A DNA stretch of 64,000 bases, taken from Natrinema halophilum (GTDB lineage: Archaea > Halobacteriota > Halobacteria > Halobacteriales > Natrialbaceae). The stretch spans positions 2,232,001 to 2,296,000 of the forward strand of contig NZ_CP058601.1 of NCBI RefSeq assembly GCF_013402815.2, read 5' to 3'. Both the position numbers and the translations under genes were made by a program. The notes under the pieces are model-generated. The model did not search any database, had not been told where the DNA came from, and saw only the letters and a list, made by a program, of their open reading frames with translations. Shown here one piece after another: positions 7,956 through 16,976 of this stretch. Position 1 is the first letter of the stretch, and each line of letters opens with the position of its first letter.

Positions 7956-9182
7956 CTACAACTGTTCCCAGATTTCCTCGTCGTCCTCGAAGGCGTCCGG
8001 TTCATCGGGGGCTGAAAAGTCGTCGCTTCCCCCGAATTCTGTGAAATCCTTGGTGGAGAACTCGCTGTCAGATCCGACGACGGGTGGTTGTTCCTCGAGG
8101 TTCATCTCCGGCCAGGCTGTCTCTTCCCAGAGGCCGCGATCGCTGTAGTAGTAGACGATGCCGTCGTTGACGACCGCGAACAGGCCGCGTTGGCTGTCGT
8201 GGACGACGCGTTCGTTGGTATCGATCGCAACGTCGACCACGTCCTCGAGCGTATCGAGCGACACGTGGTAGTCGCCGAGCCACATCGGAATCGATCCACG
8301 CGAGATCCATTCGGCGTATCGATGTTCGTGGACTGCCCGTCGAGCGGCGTCGATGTCCGCTGGCGACCGGCGCGCGACGAACGCCGCCCCGACCAGCGAA
8401 AGCGTTCCCAGCACCGAGAGGCCGCCGATGAGCGCAGTGCTGCGTGGGACGGTCGTCCGTTCCACGCCGCTTTGGTAGCTGTGCGTCGCCGAATCGGACA
8501 TCGATCCGCCCAGCCAGTAGGCGTCCTCGGTGATCCGTATCGGCGACGAGGTCGTTATCGTTCCCTCGTGTCGACCGGTATCGTACTCGGCACGATACGT
8601 CATCGTGAGCGTGACCGACCCGATACCGCTGACTTCGCTCTCGAGTTCCCGCTGGCGCTGCCGAAGGGCTTCGACATCGATAGTCGCTTCCGACCTTGCG
8701 ATGCCGTTTTCGATCGACGGCGATTCGCGGAACACGGTGTGGGTTTCGTTCCAGAACGCTGTACCGTCGCGAGACGCTTCGAAGCGAACCTGCAGTTCGT
8801 GCGTGACGTTCGCTTCCTCGATTGCTGTTCCGTCGGTCGGATTTCGCAGTTTCGTTTTCGGCGTGATCGTCAATTCCGGGGAGGCGTCGAGTACGTAGAC
8901 CGAGCTATCGGTGAGTCGTTCGCCCTCGTTCCAGAGCGTGCTATTTTGGATGACGATAGCGCTCGTCTCGACGGACGACGAGACGCGTTCTTCGCCGAAC
9001 TGGGGCGTAGACGTCGTCACCGGGTTCGCGACGGCCCAGCCGGTCGCACCGAGTGAGAGAACGCCGACGATGACCAGCACGATCACGATCGAGCGAGCGC
9101 TTCGTGCGAGCAACAGATCGAGCCGCGGGTTATCGATCACACGTGTGACACCTGCCGAATTCCGATTGGTACTCCCCCCCAT
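7956..9182 (-). CDS. DUF5305 family membrane-anchored protein
   Basis: This 408-residue protein has an N-terminal membrane segment (about residues 30-52) and a roughly 200-residue external beta-rich domain. A second membrane helix follows near residues 247-268, then a cytoplasmic domain with a strongly acidic tail. This layout matches the DUF5305 family, which in haloarchaea is found beside SipW-like signal peptidases and DUF1102 proteins. It is the last gene of a four-gene minus-strand run behind the signal peptidase (96-bp gap). Its function is unknown. The context suggests a role in export or assembly of the surface proteins encoded upstream. Confidence 0.8.
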   Translation of the reverse strand: MGGSTNRNSAGVTRVIDNPRLDLLLARSARSIVIVLVIVGVLSLGATGWAVANPVTTSTPQFGEERVSSSVETSAIVIQNSTLWNEGERLTDSSVYVLDASPELTITPKTKLRNPTDGTAIEEANVTHELQVRFEASRDGTAFWNETHTVFRESPSIENGIARSEATIDVEALRQRQRELESEVSGIGSVTLTMTYRAEYDTGRHEGTITTSSPIRITEDAYWLGGSMSDSATHSYQSGVERTTVPRSTALIGGLSVLGTLSLVGAAFVARRSPADIDAARRAVHEHRYAEWISRGSIPMWLGDYHVSLDTLEDVVDVAIDTNERVVHDSQRGLFAVVNDGIVYYYSDRGLWEETAWPEMNLEEQPPVVGSDSEFSTKDFTEFGGSDDFSAPDEPDAFEDDEEIWEQL

Positions 9183-9278
9183 TTTCCCGGACCGGCCCGC
9201 GTACTGGGCCGGTCGACGGGATAACCATAGGCAAATGATGGAAATCGACTATTATAAGCATAGTGGCCCTGGCGCCGG

Positions 9279-10457
9279 TTATCGATCGTTCAACCATTTT
9301 CGCAGTCTTCGCTCGAGTCGGGTCGAGAGCGGGACGTGATGGCCCGGAGATCGAAACCGGATATCTCCGCTCCCGAAGATCAGGAGGACGAGCGAGACGG
9401 TGGTCGCGACGATGACGCCGTTTACGGCCGCGATGGCTGCCAGCGGGTGGAGGTCGTGGAGCCAAACCAAGGCGACCGGAGGTAATACGGCGAGATATCG
9501 GTATTCGCCGAGATGACGCGTATATTTGCCCGTCTCTTCCGGAGCGGTTAGCCACACGGATGTTTCCCCGCGGTCCCGAATGCCGACTGTCTGCCACCGA
9601 GGGTCGACACCGATCCCGCTACTTTCGGACTCGTGGACGATCGTGACGGGCACGTACCCGGCGTTGTGGACGGATCTCGTGAGTTCTGTCGTCGCGCCGG
9701 GAGTGACGATCTGTGGATCGTTGGTCGGCGATTCGGTACTTACGAGTTCGTACTCGTAGGTTCCCGACGGGACGACCATCGCCGCGGTCGCGAACGTCAC
9801 GAACACCAGTAAGACGAGTCCGAGTGCAGTCCAGAACGCGATCACGTTCTCGCGAGACCGACGTCTCGTCGTCTCGCGCCGTGCGGGTCCGAGCCGTTCG
9901 AAAAGGGTGGCGAAGCCGAGGAATGCGACGCCGATCGCGACGAGCATGGCACCGAGGCCGTTCGAGGACGGAGTCGTCGTCACGCCGACGATCGTCGCGA
10001 TCGTCCCGTAGCCCCGTTCCGCGAACCCTTGAATCGCCATCACGCTGGTGCCGAGGTACGGGATCGTTACGACCACACCCCGTATCTGCAGGGCTTTCGC
10101 GACTATCTGCCCGTCCTGTACGGGCGGCTCACCGCCGTCCTGATCGGTAAACGGATTCGCGTCTCCCTTCGTCACGTATCCCTCATCGGTCGTATCGACG
10201 ACGCGATGCGTCGTCAGACTGCCGCCGTGGAGTTCTCTCGCCTGAAAGACGATGACGTCACCCTCCTCGACGTCACCCGAGACGATGCTCGGAATCGCAA
10301 TGAAACCGTCACCGGTGTCCATCGTCGGTTCCATACTACCGGACGCGACGTACCCGAGCAAGATCGGCTGTCCGAGGAGCTGGCCGACCAGTAGCAAGAC
10401 GACGACCAACGCGAGTACGAACCCGAATCCCCGCTTGGCGAGCGCGGCGGCAGTCAT
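9279..10457 (-). CDS. Archaeal (Sec11-type) signal peptidase I with C-terminal extracellular domain
   Basis: This S26-family membrane protease removes signal peptides. The catalytic Ser41 is in SGSMEPT, His84 in TTHRVV and Asp99 in KGDANPFTDQD. The His in place of Lys makes it the archaeal/ER type. At 392 residues it is about twice the size of a minimal Sec11. The C-terminal half adds membrane helices and an external beta-sandwich-like segment (about residues 235-330) before two more helices and a basic tail. Position next to DUF1102 and DUF5305 genes suggests a dedicated peptidase for those substrates, comparable to SipW for TasA. That analogy is inference. Confidence 0.88.
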   Translation of the reverse strand: MTAAALAKRGFGFVLALVVVLLLVGQLLGQPILLGYVASGSMEPTMDTGDGFIAIPSIVSGDVEEGDVIVFQARELHGGSLTTHRVVDTTDEGYVTKGDANPFTDQDGGEPPVQDGQIVAKALQIRGVVVTIPYLGTSVMAIQGFAERGYGTIATIVGVTTTPSSNGLGAMLVAIGVAFLGFATLFERLGPARRETTRRRSRENVIAFWTALGLVLLVFVTFATAAMVVPSGTYEYELVSTESPTNDPQIVTPGATTELTRSVHNAGYVPVTIVHESESSGIGVDPRWQTVGIRDRGETSVWLTAPEETGKYTRHLGEYRYLAVLPPVALVWLHDLHPLAAIAAVNGVIVATTVSLVLLIFGSGDIRFRSPGHHVPLSTRLERRLRKWLNDR

Positions 10458-10664
10458 GGATGCTGAGCGAGAACGATCATTGTCGACTAACTGTTCGGTC
10501 TGACTATACTACTGCTGATGTATAAATGTCGCGAGCCGTCGATGCACGAGGAAGACCGGCGGTTCGTATCCGCCGAGCGACGAATCGAGATGCTCCAGTT
10601 CGAAGCGACAGCGTTGCGGTTGCGGGCGACGGTGGAGGGCGACATCCGATCTGAAACGCGCCTA

Positions 10665-11819
10665 TCAGACGATCGTCCACCGGCGGTTCGCAGCCACTAT
10701 CAGGATCATCAGCCCTGCCGACGCCGGCGGCGCGAGTGCTGCCGTCGTCACCGCCGAAAGTTCTCGATTCCGGATCGCAAGCGGTCCTGGTTCATCGACT
10801 CTCACCGTCCCCGCGGTTATCCCGCTCACCGCGATTTCGTACGTGCCCGTCTCGCCGAACGTGCGCTCGAAGGTTAGCGTCCGTTCGCCGTTGGCTGGAA
10901 TCGAGACGACACGACTGTCGACGACGATTCCGTCGACCGCAAACTCGAGTGTCCGCTCGACCGGCGCATCGGTTGGATTGCTAACCGTCGCTCGGATCGT
11001 CGTTGATTCGCCAGCAGTGAGTGACGCATCGTCGACAGACGCGTTGACGACATCGATCGGCGGCCCTTTGACGGTTACCGATCGGCTTCCGACGCCCTCG
11101 ATTCCCACGTCGAACGACTCCGGCCAGTACATCGTCCGTTCGAACGTGACGGATGTCGACTCGCCGGGCCCGAGTTCGATCGACCGCTGTTCGACGACAG
11201 TTCCGTCCACCGTCAACGACGCCGTAACCGACCCCGTTTCGTCGCCGACGTTTCGATACGTCGCGGTCGCCGTCACCGTTTCGCCGGTCTCGAGCGACAT
11301 CGGCGAGACAGTGAGGTTATAGCCCGATATTACCGGTCCGGTATCGGAGTCGTCACGTTCGGGTTCGTCATCTTCGTACTCCACCATGACCGTGAACGTC
11401 TCCGTTCCGTTCTGTGCGATGCTCGTGTCTACCGCGACGCCGATGTGTTTGGTTTTACCGGTTGCCGGCTCGAGTGGGCTCGATTCACTGATCGTGTGAG
11501 TCGGATCGCCACCCTTGTAGAATGTGAGGCCGGAAACGTCGTGGTCGATCCAGACCCTCTCGACGTCATCGGTTACCGTGATCGTGAACACGTCATCCGC
11601 GTGCGTTACCGCGTCCTCGTTCAGGCGTTCGAGATCTAACTCGAGTTGATCGCCCGAAATACGAGCGTAGTCTCCGTTCGGTCCGGACGCTGGTTCCAAC
11701 TCGAGTCTATCGGTTGTATCGCTCTGTGGTCCCCCATTTGCAGCGATCACGACTGCGCCAGTCGATACTGTGGCTCCCACCACGGTGAGCAACACCAGAA
11801 ACGTATACCGAACGGACAT
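10665..11819 (-). CDS. Exported surface protein with DUF1102-like N-terminus and CARDB-type domains, C-terminal anchor
   Basis: This 384-residue protein has a signal segment (VRYTFLVLLTVVGATVSTGA) and a DUF1102-like domain containing RLELEPASGPNGDYARIS. Two CARDB-type beta-sandwich modules follow, at about residues 165-255 and 255-345. Each has the adhesion-like pattern of charged strands ending in SVTFERT or TLTFERT. A C-terminal hydrophobic helix and RRW end suggest membrane anchoring. CARDB domains are found in archaeal cell-surface proteins. It sits between the DUF1102 gene (27-bp gap) and the signal peptidase, probably in one operon. It may be a minor or anchoring subunit of a surface structure. 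Confidence 0.78.
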   Translation of the reverse strand: MSVRYTFLVLLTVVGATVSTGAVVIAANGGPQSDTTDRLELEPASGPNGDYARISGDQLELDLERLNEDAVTHADDVFTITVTDDVERVWIDHDVSGLTFYKGGDPTHTISESSPLEPATGKTKHIGVAVDTSIAQNGTETFTVMVEYEDDEPERDDSDTGPVISGYNLTVSPMSLETGETVTATATYRNVGDETGSVTASLTVDGTVVEQRSIELGPGESTSVTFERTMYWPESFDVGIEGVGSRSVTVKGPPIDVVNASVDDASLTAGESTTIRATVSNPTDAPVERTLEFAVDGIVVDSRVVSIPANGERTLTFERTFGETGTYEIAVSGITAGTVRVDEPGPLAIRNRELSAVTTAALAPPASAGLMILIVAANRRWTIV

Positions 11820-11846
11820 AGAGAGGGGGAAAGCGAGGTACCGAGC

Positions 11847-12353
11847 TTAGTTACTCGTTTTGGTGGCGTTGATGGTGATCGTCACGTCATCTGATGACGA
11901 GAACTTGCTGGAATTAAGCGCGAGGCCGACGGATTTGGTATCCGAGGTGCCGATGCTGGTTAACTCGGCCTTGTTACCGGTGGTGTACGTCCGGGTTTCA
12001 CCGGTATATACCATGATCGAATCGCTATTGGAAGAGACGTTGGCTTTGATAACTCCCTCGTCGTTGTTCTCTATGTCGAGTACGTCGTCGTAATACGTAG
12101 TGGCGTTCCCGTTGACCTTCGTGAATTTCAGCCCGAGTTCACCGTCTGACCCGTTACTGTAGCTGATAGCGCTACTGCCGGTGTAACTACTGTTGAGGGA
12201 AATGCCGAGGGCCGCATCCGCGTCACCGGTCGTTTCTACACTCACGTCACGCTGCGCTTCGACCTGGCTGAACGCGCCCGAAGCGATAAGCGCTCCACCA
12301 AGTAGGATGGTCGTTCCCAATACGAACAACACGTTGCGTCGGTTCATTCTCAT
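11847..12353 (-). CDS. DUF1102 family secreted protein, TasA/SipW-substrate-like
   Basis: This 168-residue protein starts MRMNRRNVLFVLG, preceded by GGAGA about nine bases upstream. A single N-terminal hydrophobic segment ends GALIASGAFSQVEAQRDVSV. After the likely cleavage site comes a Ser/Asn/Thr-rich beta domain with no cysteine. The pattern of a short signal, then a Gly/Ala-Phe boundary, then R-x-V-x-V-x-T and an A-x-LGI strand recalls TasA/camelysin-type fibre subunits. Only the DUF1102 match is family knowledge; the fibre idea is inference. It is the promoter-proximal gene of the four-gene minus-strand run and could be the major product. Confidence 0.8.
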   Translation of the reverse strand: MRMNRRNVLFVLGTTILLGGALIASGAFSQVEAQRDVSVETTGDADAALGISLNSSYTGSSAISYSNGSDGELGLKFTKVNGNATTYYDDVLDIENNDEGVIKANVSSNSDSIMVYTGETRTYTTGNKAELTSIGTSDTKSVGLALNSSKFSSSDDVTITINATKTSN

Positions 12354-12847
12354 GATTATGGTCTCCGTTCCGCAGTTTCCGGCACCCGTATGCGACGGGT
12401 AACCGGTGTGCGGTTCTGGTCGTACCGTGGAACGATACCCACTTTGTATTGAGTAGCCAGAACCGGCGAAAGCCCGGCCATACGCATCTTCAAGGGGGGC
12501 CTGAAAGCCGATTGCGGCCGTTTTACCGGGGTGGAGACGATGACGTTTCGCCAACCGAACCGCGATCGTTGGCGACTCGAAAGCGACTCTCGAGCGACAG
12601 TGGCCACTATTATCAGACCCTCTATATTTACACCAATTAATTCAGTCATGTATGTTATCCCAATCTCGTCCATAATTATCGAGTGAACAGATCGCTTGTG
12701 ATGCGAAAATCATTCAACAGTACTCAGTCAGGCGTTCGCAGTCGATAGACGCCGTTTTCACGAAGCGATACGTGCGATAGCTGGAGGCCACTGAAGGACA
12801 ACAAACGTTATATATCACCAGAACAGATATTTATATTGATTAGGAGG
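12354..12847. other. Divergent intergenic region between DUF1102 operon and DUF7344 regulator
   Basis: Nearly 500 bp without a credible gene separates the two divergent starts. A TATA-like TAAATATAG on the minus strand near 12620-12632 would give the DUF1102 transcript a leader of roughly 250 bases. The plus-strand promoter is annotated separately. Confidence 0.55.
12807..12816 (+). promoter_or_regulatory. Probable TATA box of the DUF7344 regulator gene
   Basis: GTTATATATC lies about 36 bp upstream of the ATG at 12848. Initiation some 26 bp downstream would leave a leader of about ten bases. A GGAGG abuts the ATG with no spacing, so it is probably not used as a normal ribosome-binding site. 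Confidence 0.5.
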
Positions 12848-13420
12848 ATGGCAACAACCGGTGAGAGTCAACCGGCCCAGTCGAGGCCCGGAGACTACGA
12901 CACCCAATCGAGGGAAGGCGAAATATTCGACCTGCTTTCCAATCAGCGCCGCCGATACGCCATCCACTACTGTAAGCGCGAGGAAACGCCCGTCTCGCTG
13001 GGCGACCTCGCCGAACACGTCGCTGCGTGGGAACTCGAGAAGGAACTCGAAGAAATCACCTCGGCAGAACGAAAGCGAGTCTATACATCGCTACAGCAGT
13101 CACACCTGCCAGCCCTCGAGCAAGCCGATGTGATCGAATTCGACGACCGGACGGTCGAACTCACCGACGAAGCGGCCGAACTGGACGTCTACCTCGACAT
13201 CGTTCCGGGCGATTCAGTCCCGTGGGGAGTCTACTACCTGGGGCTGACCGCGGTCGGGGCCGTCGTGATCGCGGGGGTGTGGCTCGAGGTGGTCCCGACG
13301 GGGACGATTCCCGAACTCGGCTGGGCGACGCTGGTGTTCGCCCTGTTCGGCGTGTCGGCCGTCGTCCACGTAGTACAGAACCGACGAATGCGAATCGGAA
13401 AAACGGAGCGACCGCCGTAA
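12848..13420 (+). CDS. DUF7344 winged-helix regulator with two C-terminal membrane helices
   Basis: This 190-residue protein has an N-terminal winged helix: EIFDLLSNQRRRYAIHYC, then the SLGDLAEHVAAWE helix and a LEQADVIEFDDRTVELTD wing. This is the haloarchaeal DUF7344 pattern. Two hydrophobic helices (about residues 126-148 and 155-175) follow, so the regulator should be membrane-tethered. It is divergent from the DUF1102/signal-peptidase run and 9 bp ahead of an exported protein. It could therefore sense envelope state and control both sides. An upstream TTG would add four codons but lies in the putative leader. Confidence 0.82.
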   Translation: MATTGESQPAQSRPGDYDTQSREGEIFDLLSNQRRRYAIHYCKREETPVSLGDLAEHVAAWELEKELEEITSAERKRVYTSLQQSHLPALEQADVIEFDDRTVELTDEAAELDVYLDIVPGDSVPWGVYYLGLTAVGAVVIAGVWLEVVPTGTIPELGWATLVFALFGVSAVVHVVQNRRMRIGKTERPP

Positions 13421-13429
13421 CTAACACCC

Positions 13430-14338
13430 ATGGCCGATCGAGTTCGTACGACGCGTCGTGGTGCACTGGGTCTCATAGGGGGTGGTGCAGTGTTCTCGAT
13501 CCTGGAAACCCAGGGTTACTCTCACGTACTGGGAGAACGGTTGACGAACGTACAGACCGCCACCGATAAGAACGCGCTCCTTGGTATCACCGGCGCGAAT
13601 GATACGTCGATCACACCGACGTTTACGAACAACACCAACAGACACATGGACGTAACGCTCGATAGCGCCGAAGCTATCGAACTGGACGTCGGAAACGATG
13701 GAAACTGGGTCTCGCCTCCGACGTCGTTCCCGCTGGTTGCAGGTGAATCGAAGGAAGTGAACATCCGGTATCTCGGCGTCTGCACCAGCGCAGGCTGGGC
13801 GACGGTGGACATTACCGGAGGACTTGCCGACGGGAGTGGGAACACCGTCGGTTCTGTTCACCTTTCTCGAGATTTCAAGATTTCCGAGGCTGGACAGGTG
13901 CAATTCACCGGGACTGCGAAAAGCGCCGGTAGCAGTGGCAAGTACGAATTCGAAATAGAAAACACGGGTTGCTCCGATGTGACGTGGACCGGGGTCGGGA
14001 TCAACGAAACGACGACTGGTGCAGACTACGTCTCCGGAAAGGGAAGTCTGTTTAACAAAAATACGAAACAGGAGTTAGTTACAGATCAAATTCCGATAGA
14101 TAGCGGTAATCCCGAGAGCGATACCCGTCGTGACTTCAACCAATCGGTTCAATTACTCCGAAACGATCCCATGAGGTTCGAATTCAGGGAATTTATGCAA
14201 ACTGCATCCGGGAACGGGAAGGGAAACAAAGATTCCAAAGTGGATATGCAGGGAGAGGACATCCGAATCACGCTGTATCTAAGCGACGGGAGTTCTGCCA
14301 TTGTCAAACTCTGTCTCGGAACCTGTGATTTTAATTGA
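13430..14338 (+). CDS. Exported protein with Tat-like signal, DUF1102-like
   Basis: This 302-residue protein begins with VRTTRRGALGLIGGGAVF, an Arg-Arg motif followed by a hydrophobic stretch. The segment RLTNVQTATDKNALLGITG mirrors the start of the mature DUF1102 protein encoded across the divergent promoter. The rest is beta-rich with four scattered Cys (two as SVHL/CTSAGW and ENTGCSD, two near the C-terminus as KLCLGTCDFN) that could form disulfides. It lies 9 bp after the DUF7344 regulator and is probably co-transcribed with it. No membrane anchor is visible at the C-terminus, so it may be released or assembled into a surface polymer. Confidence 0.72.
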   Translation: MADRVRTTRRGALGLIGGGAVFSILETQGYSHVLGERLTNVQTATDKNALLGITGANDTSITPTFTNNTNRHMDVTLDSAEAIELDVGNDGNWVSPPTSFPLVAGESKEVNIRYLGVCTSAGWATVDITGGLADGSGNTVGSVHLSRDFKISEAGQVQFTGTAKSAGSSGKYEFEIENTGCSDVTWTGVGINETTTGADYVSGKGSLFNKNTKQELVTDQIPIDSGNPESDTRRDFNQSVQLLRNDPMRFEFREFMQTASGNGKGNKDSKVDMQGEDIRITLYLSDGSSAIVKLCLGTCDFN

Positions 14339-14397
14339 ACGTGGGGGCCAATCGACGCAGCAAAGAATTCTCGAACGTCGTTTCGGCCCAGATAATT

Positions 14398-14470
14398 GAC
14401 GTAACGGACGGAATACCCGGTAATTCGGCCAAGGTAACGACGTAACGGACGGAACACCTGGTAATCCGCT
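14398..14470 (+). repeat. Imperfect tandem repeat, 41-bp period
   Basis: GACGTAACGGACGGAA begins at 14398 and again at 14439. The two copies agree over about 31 bases with a few transitions before diverging. The repeat lies in the 200-bp spacer between the exported protein and the small membrane protein, just ahead of the latter's promoter region. Confidence 0.85.
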
Positions 14471-14538
14471 GTTCGGTCACGTGACCGCTTCGCACCCAAT
14501 GCGAACGCCTTTTTAGCACCGGTCCCGCAGTTTCTGTC

Positions 14539-14856
14539 ATGTCGACCGAATCGATTAGCGACCGACGCGAACACATTCGCTCGGTCAGTGTAACCGCCAT
14601 GTCCGCGCTACTGGGCGTCGGCGCGGCAGTCGCCTCCGCGACGTGGGTCGGAACGACCACGACGGCTGCCCAGAGCACGGAAACGCTCGCGTTCGTCGTC
14701 GGCGCAATCGTCGTCCAGTACGTCCTCATCAACGCCCTGGGGATATACGGCGAGGACGAATTCGGAACCAAGCATTATCTGTTCGTGGCGTTCATGACCT
14801 TCGCGCTATGGTTTATTACGTGGGGCATTTTGCTCACCGCGGAGGCAACTGGCTAA
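14539..14856 (+). CDS. Small membrane protein upstream of ABCE1
   Basis: This 105-residue protein has an acidic and basic mixed N-terminus of about 14 residues and three hydrophobic helices. They lie at about residues 18-38, 48-68 and 82-100. I do not recognise a named family, although small membrane proteins in this position are common in haloarchaea. Its stop is separated from the ABCE1 ATG by one base, so the two are almost certainly translated from one message. The link with ribosome recycling is positional only. Confidence 0.75.
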   Translation: MSTESISDRREHIRSVSVTAMSALLGVGAAVASATWVGTTTTAAQSTETLAFVVGAIVVQYVLINALGIYGEDEFGTKHYLFVAFMTFALWFITWGILLTAEATG

Positions 14857-14857
14857 G

Positions 14858-16672
14858 ATGGCCGACGACAGCATCGCCGTCGTAGACCTGGACCGATGTC
14901 AGCCCGATCGGTGTAGCTACGAGTGCAAAAACTACTGTCCGCCAAACCGCACCGGTAAGGAGTGTATCACCCTCCGCGGTGAGGAAGCAGACGAGGGGCA
15001 ACCCGAGCAGATCCACATCTCCGAAGAGATCTGTCTGGGCGAAACCTGTGGCATCTGCGTCGAGAAGTGTCCGTTCGACGCCATCGAGATAATCAACCTC
15101 CCCAAGGAACTTCAGGACGACCCCGCACACCGCTACGGCGAGAACGCCTTCTCGCTGTACGGCCTCCCCGCTCCGCAGGAAGGGCAGGTGACCGGTATCC
15201 TTGGTCCCAACGGAATCGGGAAAACGACCGCGGTCCGAATCCTCGCAGGCGAACTCGAGCCGAATCTCGGCCGCTACGAGGAGTCGCCGGGCTGGGACGA
15301 GGTGCTCGAAGCCTATCGCGGGACGGAGCTACAGGATTACATCGCAGACGTCCGCGACGGCGACGTTACGGTGGCACGAAAGCCCCAGTACGTCGACCAG
15401 ATTCCGAACACCTTCGACGGCAACACGCGCCAGCTACTCGAACGGACGAACGAGCGGGGGGCCCTCGACGACCTGGTCGAGCGCCTCTCGATCGAGCCGG
15501 TCATGGAGCAGTCGATCGACGACCTCTCTGGCGGCGAACTCCAACGGGTCGCCATCGCGGCCACGCTGGCACGCGACACTGACTTTTACTTCCTCGACGA
15601 GGTCACGCCGTATCTCGACATCGGCCAGCGCGTGACCGCGGCGCGGCTGATTCGCGAACTCGCCGAAGAGGAGGACAAGTCGATGCTCGTCGTCGAGCAC
15701 GACCTCGCAATTCTCGACCTGCTCGCGGACACGCTCCACGTCGCCTACGGTGAGCCGGGGGCCTACGGTGTCATCACGTCCCCGAAATCCGTCCGCAACG
15801 GCATCAACGAGTACCTTTCGGGGTATCTCGACAACGAAAACATGCGGATTCGGCCGGATCCGATCGAATTCGAGGAGCACGCGCCCCGAACCGGGACCCA
15901 CGGCGACACGCTCGTCGAGTACCCCAACCTCACCAAGAGCTACGGCGACGGCGAATTCAGCCTCGAGATCGAGAGCGGCCAGATTCGCGAAAACGAGGTA
16001 CTCGGGATCGTCGGCCCGAACGGGATCGGGAAGTCGACGTTCGCGAAACTACTGACGGGCAATCTGACGCCCGACGATGGTGATGCCGATCTCGATCTCG
16101 AAATTTCCTACAAGCCCCAGTACGTCACCATCGACCAGCATATGCGGGTCGACGCCTTCCTCTCGTCGATCACCGACCAGTTCGGCTCGTCGTACTGGAA
16201 CACGGAAATTGCCCAGCCGCTCCAGTTAGAGCGTATCATGGAGCAGAACCTCTCGGACCTCTCCGGCGGTGAGCGCCAGCGGGTCGCGATCGCGGCTTGC
16301 CTCTCCGATTCGGCCGACCTCTACTTGCTCGACGAACCCTCCGCTCATCTCGACGTCGAACAACGGGTACAGGCGACCAAAGCGATCCGCCGCTACGCCG
16401 AACAGCAGGACGCGACCGTGATGGTCATCGACCACGACATCTACATGATCGATCTGCTCGCGGATCGGCTGATGGTCTTCGACGGAGAATCCGCCGTCCA
16501 CGGCCGCGCAGGAAAACCCCAGCCGATGCGCGACGGCATGAACGAATTCCTCGCGAACCTCGAGGTTACTTTCCGCCGGGACGAACGCACCTCACGCCCG
16601 CGGATCAACAAACCCGATTCTCAACTGGACCGCCAGCAGAAAAGCGACGGCGAGTACTACTACGCGCCGTGA
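14858..16672 (+). CDS. ABCE1 / Rli1, ribosome-recycling ATPase
   Basis: This 604-residue cytosolic protein splits ribosomes into subunits after termination. The N-terminus binds two 4Fe-4S clusters through CQPDRCSYECKNYCPPN and CLGETCGICVEKCPFD. Two ABC domains follow: Walker A GPNGIGKTT with signature LSGGELQRVA, and Walker A GPNGIGKST with signature LSGGERQRVA. Walker B segments are FYFLDEV and LYLLDEPSAHLD. Length and domain order are as expected for archaeal ABCE1. The first Walker B is followed by V-T-P-Y instead of the usual P-S-S/A, a mild deviation. Confidence 0.97.
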   Translation: MADDSIAVVDLDRCQPDRCSYECKNYCPPNRTGKECITLRGEEADEGQPEQIHISEEICLGETCGICVEKCPFDAIEIINLPKELQDDPAHRYGENAFSLYGLPAPQEGQVTGILGPNGIGKTTAVRILAGELEPNLGRYEESPGWDEVLEAYRGTELQDYIADVRDGDVTVARKPQYVDQIPNTFDGNTRQLLERTNERGALDDLVERLSIEPVMEQSIDDLSGGELQRVAIAATLARDTDFYFLDEVTPYLDIGQRVTAARLIRELAEEEDKSMLVVEHDLAILDLLADTLHVAYGEPGAYGVITSPKSVRNGINEYLSGYLDNENMRIRPDPIEFEEHAPRTGTHGDTLVEYPNLTKSYGDGEFSLEIESGQIRENEVLGIVGPNGIGKSTFAKLLTGNLTPDDGDADLDLEISYKPQYVTIDQHMRVDAFLSSITDQFGSSYWNTEIAQPLQLERIMEQNLSDLSGGERQRVAIAACLSDSADLYLLDEPSAHLDVEQRVQATKAIRRYAEQQDATVMVIDHDIYMIDLLADRLMVFDGESAVHGRAGKPQPMRDGMNEFLANLEVTFRRDERTSRPRINKPDSQLDRQQKSDGEYYYAP

Positions 16673-16976
16673 TCGGCTGGGCCGATCTCGTCCGCATACC
16701 CATCCTCTGAGAAAGCGGGTGATCGATTCGGTCGCCGCCAGTAGATCGATTCGGTCGCCGCCGGTTGCAGAGATCGGTCAACAGAAGAACGTGTCTCGCA
16801 CCCGCGATGAAGACGCCCCAATACGTTCGATAATCATATCTTTTATCTAACTCAGGATGGAGTCGGAGAAATAGAATCCGGCGTATAAACCACTGTTCTC
16901 CTGCTCCGTGCGGGCTTCGATTCGAGAATCTCGATCGGTCGCATAATTTAATAATTCTGGATTTTACTGGTACGGT
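16673..16976. other. Spacer with a 23-bp tandem duplication
   Basis: No gene is visible. GATCGATTCGGTCGCCGCC occurs at 16721 and again at 16744, giving a 23-bp tandem unit. The 3' part is AT-rich (CATAATTTAATAATTC), with TATA-like sequence 25-35 bp before the DUF3592 start. Confidence 0.7.

Noticed and set aside
12356-12673. 105-codon minus-strand frame upstream of the DUF1102 gene
   Set aside because: Lies in the promoter/leader region, has atypical basic composition and no recognisable domain.
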